NCBI GenBank assembly: GCA_002841545.1 | Contig: PGZZ01000001.1 | Span: 62,001 to 126,000 of the forward strand | From: Firmicutes bacterium HGW-Firmicutes-16 | GTDB lineage: Bacteria; Bacillota; Clostridia; Oscillospirales; Oscillospiraceae | DNA length: 64,000 bases | Reading direction: 5' to 3' | Part shown: in pieces, positions 62,629-64,000 of the stretch | Numbering within the stretch: position 1 is the first letter of the stretch | Layout of the letters: each line of letters starts with the position of its first letter | The notes under the pieces: model-generated | Seen by the model: the letters and a program-made list of their open reading frames with translations, nothing else | What the model was told of the DNA's origin: nothing | Database searches by the model: none | Program-made: the position numbers and the translations under genes

Positions 62629-64000
62629 ATGAAAAAGTGGCTAGCTATTTCTCTTGCGGTTGTCATGCTGGTCGGTTTACTGGCAGCCTGCGGCACTTCT
62701 TCCAGCACACCCAGTCCCTCGGCAAGCCCAACGGCTGAAAGCACACCCACACCAACCCCAGAGGCAAGTCCCGCAACACCAGATAACACCGTCACCGGCG
62801 ATCCCTCCGCGAAGGACGCTTTTGTAGTCTGGGGCTGGAACACGGATTATGCAACTATACTTGAGAAGGTTCTTCCGAATTACCTGAGCGCAGACGAGAT
62901 GAAACGTATCGTATTCGTCAATGCCGGCGGCTCCGATTTCTATCAGGACAAAATAGATCAGATCCTTGCCGATCCCAGCAACGACCTGTATCCCGATGTG
63001 ATGCTTCTTGAAGTCGGCTTCGTGCAGAAATACGTTCAGTCTGACTTCCTCATGGATGTCAAGGACGTCGGCATCACCGATAAGGATATGGCCGATATGT
63101 ATGATTACAATGTTCAGCTCGGCTCTGACGCCGCCTCCGGCGCAACGAAGGCTCTGTTCTGGCAGGCCACTCCCGGCTGCCTTAATATCCGCGCCGATCT
63201 TGCGGAGAAATATCTTGGCACTACCGACCCTGCAAAGCTTCAGTCAATGCTTGACAGCTGGGATAAGGTTGTTTCTGTTTCCAAGCAGGTCAATGAAGCT
63301 TCCGGCGGCAAGGTGAAGTTCCTCCCCGGCTATGACGATCTTAAATATATCTTCGCCAACGGTGCGCGCACAAATGCGTGGTATGACGACAAGGACGTCA
63401 TACAGGTCGACGACGCAATGCTCCAGTACATGGACGTTGCAAAACAGCTCTATACAGACGAGTCAACCTTCAACACCAACATTTGGAGCACCGAGTGGGC
63501 GTCTCTTAAGGACGGAGACGGCGTGGAAACCGAAGCCAGCATCTGCTTCTCCGGCTGCCCGTGGTATACATATTGGTGCCTTACCGACACCTGGAGTGGC
63601 AACGACATCCTTATTCAGGGCCCGCAGGCGTTCTATTGGGGCGGCACAGGTCTTGCTGCGACCACCGGCTGCGCCGACACAGAGCTTGCGAGAAAGGTTC
63701 TGTATTATACGACCTGCAACGCGGATTCCATGGTAGCTATCAACGGCGCTAACGGCGACTATGTCAACAACAAGACCGCTATTGCGACCATTGAGAAAAA
63801 CGGCACCGGCGGAACCAGCACATTTAAGTGTTACAACGATCAGAACATCATCGGCTTCTTCAAGGATAAGTGCGATGGCATCAACGGGACTCTGGCCAAG
63901 GGCGAAGACCTGAAGATCAGTGAGGTCATGTTCCCGGCGGCTGTCACCTCCTACGCTAACGGCTCGGCCGACCTTGATACCGCCGTCAGCAACTTCAAAA
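62629..64000 (+). CDS. Sugar ABC transporter substrate-binding lipoprotein, partial
   Basis: First 457 codons of a family 1 solute-binding protein. The lipoprotein signal MKKWLAISLAVVMLVGLLAAC (Cys21) is followed by a Ser/Thr/Pro-rich linker. The core begins FVVWGWNTDYATILEKVLP, with YPDVMLLEVGFVQKYV and CFSGCPWYTYWC. Its place behind the LacI regulator and cellobiose phosphorylase suggests a cellobiose/cellodextrin transporter that would use the MsmX-type ATPase. AGGAGG lies eight bases before the ATG. The end is outside the window, and the permeases probably follow. Confidence 0.9.
   Translation, partial: MKKWLAISLAVVMLVGLLAACGTSSSTPSPSASPTAESTPTPTPEASPATPDNTVTGDPSAKDAFVVWGWNTDYATILEKVLPNYLSADEMKRIVFVNAGGSDFYQDKIDQILADPSNDLYPDVMLLEVGFVQKYVQSDFLMDVKDVGITDKDMADMYDYNVQLGSDAASGATKALFWQATPGCLNIRADLAEKYLGTTDPAKLQSMLDSWDKVVSVSKQVNEASGGKVKFLPGYDDLKYIFANGARTNAWYDDKDVIQVDDAMLQYMDVAKQLYTDESTFNTNIWSTEWASLKDGDGVETEASICFSGCPWYTYWCLTDTWSGNDILIQGPQAFYWGGTGLAATTGCADTELARKVLYYTTCNADSMVAINGANGDYVNNKTAIATIEKNGTGGTSTFKCYNDQNIIGFFKDKCDGINGTLAKGEDLKISEVMFPAAVTSYANGSADLDTAVSNFK

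Overview
The window looks like chromosomal DNA from a low-GC Gram-positive bacterium of the class Clostridia, most like the Oscillospiraceae/Ruminococcaceae. This rests on the rpmG-secE-nusG-rplK-rplA order, a CIRCE operator before groES-groEL, RNase Y and YmdB, SLH-type S-layer proteins with a CsaB-type pyruvyl transferase, a single-chain glycyl-tRNA synthetase, a THF riboswitch, and a Clostridium-type cellobiose phosphorylase. No rRNA is visible, so the species cannot be named.

Layout. 1-2.1 kb (minus): translation/transcription operon rpmG-secE-nusG-rplK-rplA, with rplA cut by the window edge. 2.2-6.9 kb (plus): an FAD oxidoreductase, folC, a THF riboswitch with folT, ruvX and a DUF4349 lipoprotein. 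6.9-9.85 kb (minus): a glycosyltransferase-CsaB fusion overlapping a PurN-like gene whose catalytic residues are replaced. 10-16 kb (plus): a phosphatase-GNAT fusion, YgiQ, DUF1294, an orphan fumarase alpha subunit, DUF378 and a Noc/ParB protein, with a candidate antisense-strand small RNA at 13.6 kb. 16.1-21.9 kb: xpt plus a complete BMP-type nucleoside ABC transporter. 21.9-24.2 kb: three tandem DUF5684-type membrane proteins. 24.2-31.9 kb: threonine aldolase, HD nucleotidase, ACT/PFL pair, DUF896, glyS and nadE. 31.9-37.2 kb (minus): a five-gene oligopeptide ABC transporter. 37.3-41.3 kb (minus): rny and groESL. 41.4-48.6 kb (minus): ymdB, a YhaO/YhaN (SbcD/SbcC-like) pair, aroC, a membrane protein and an rRNA methyltransferase.

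49.1-55.6 kb is the most unusual part. A tRNA-Arg(ACG) gene is followed 6.4 kb later by a 43-bp near-perfect copy of its 3' end. Between the copies lie two large SLH S-layer proteins in convergent orientation and a two-gene phage-tail-like remnant, with no visible integrase. This looks like a tRNA-targeted island whose cargo is cell surface protein. 55.7-64 kb holds a C39-like peptidase, then a cellobiose locus: DUF624, an MsmX-type ATPase, cellobiose phosphorylase, a LacI regulator and a truncated sugar-binding lipoprotein, with three copies of one LacI-type operator.

How parts work together: the CsaB domain would pyruvylate the wall polymer that SLH domains bind, so it could anchor the two island S-layer proteins. 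The xpt/BMP operon couples purine nucleoside uptake to salvage. folT under the THF riboswitch couples folate uptake to folate polyglutamylation by folC. The LacI operators link the MsmX ATPase, phosphorylase and regulator into one cellobiose regulon.
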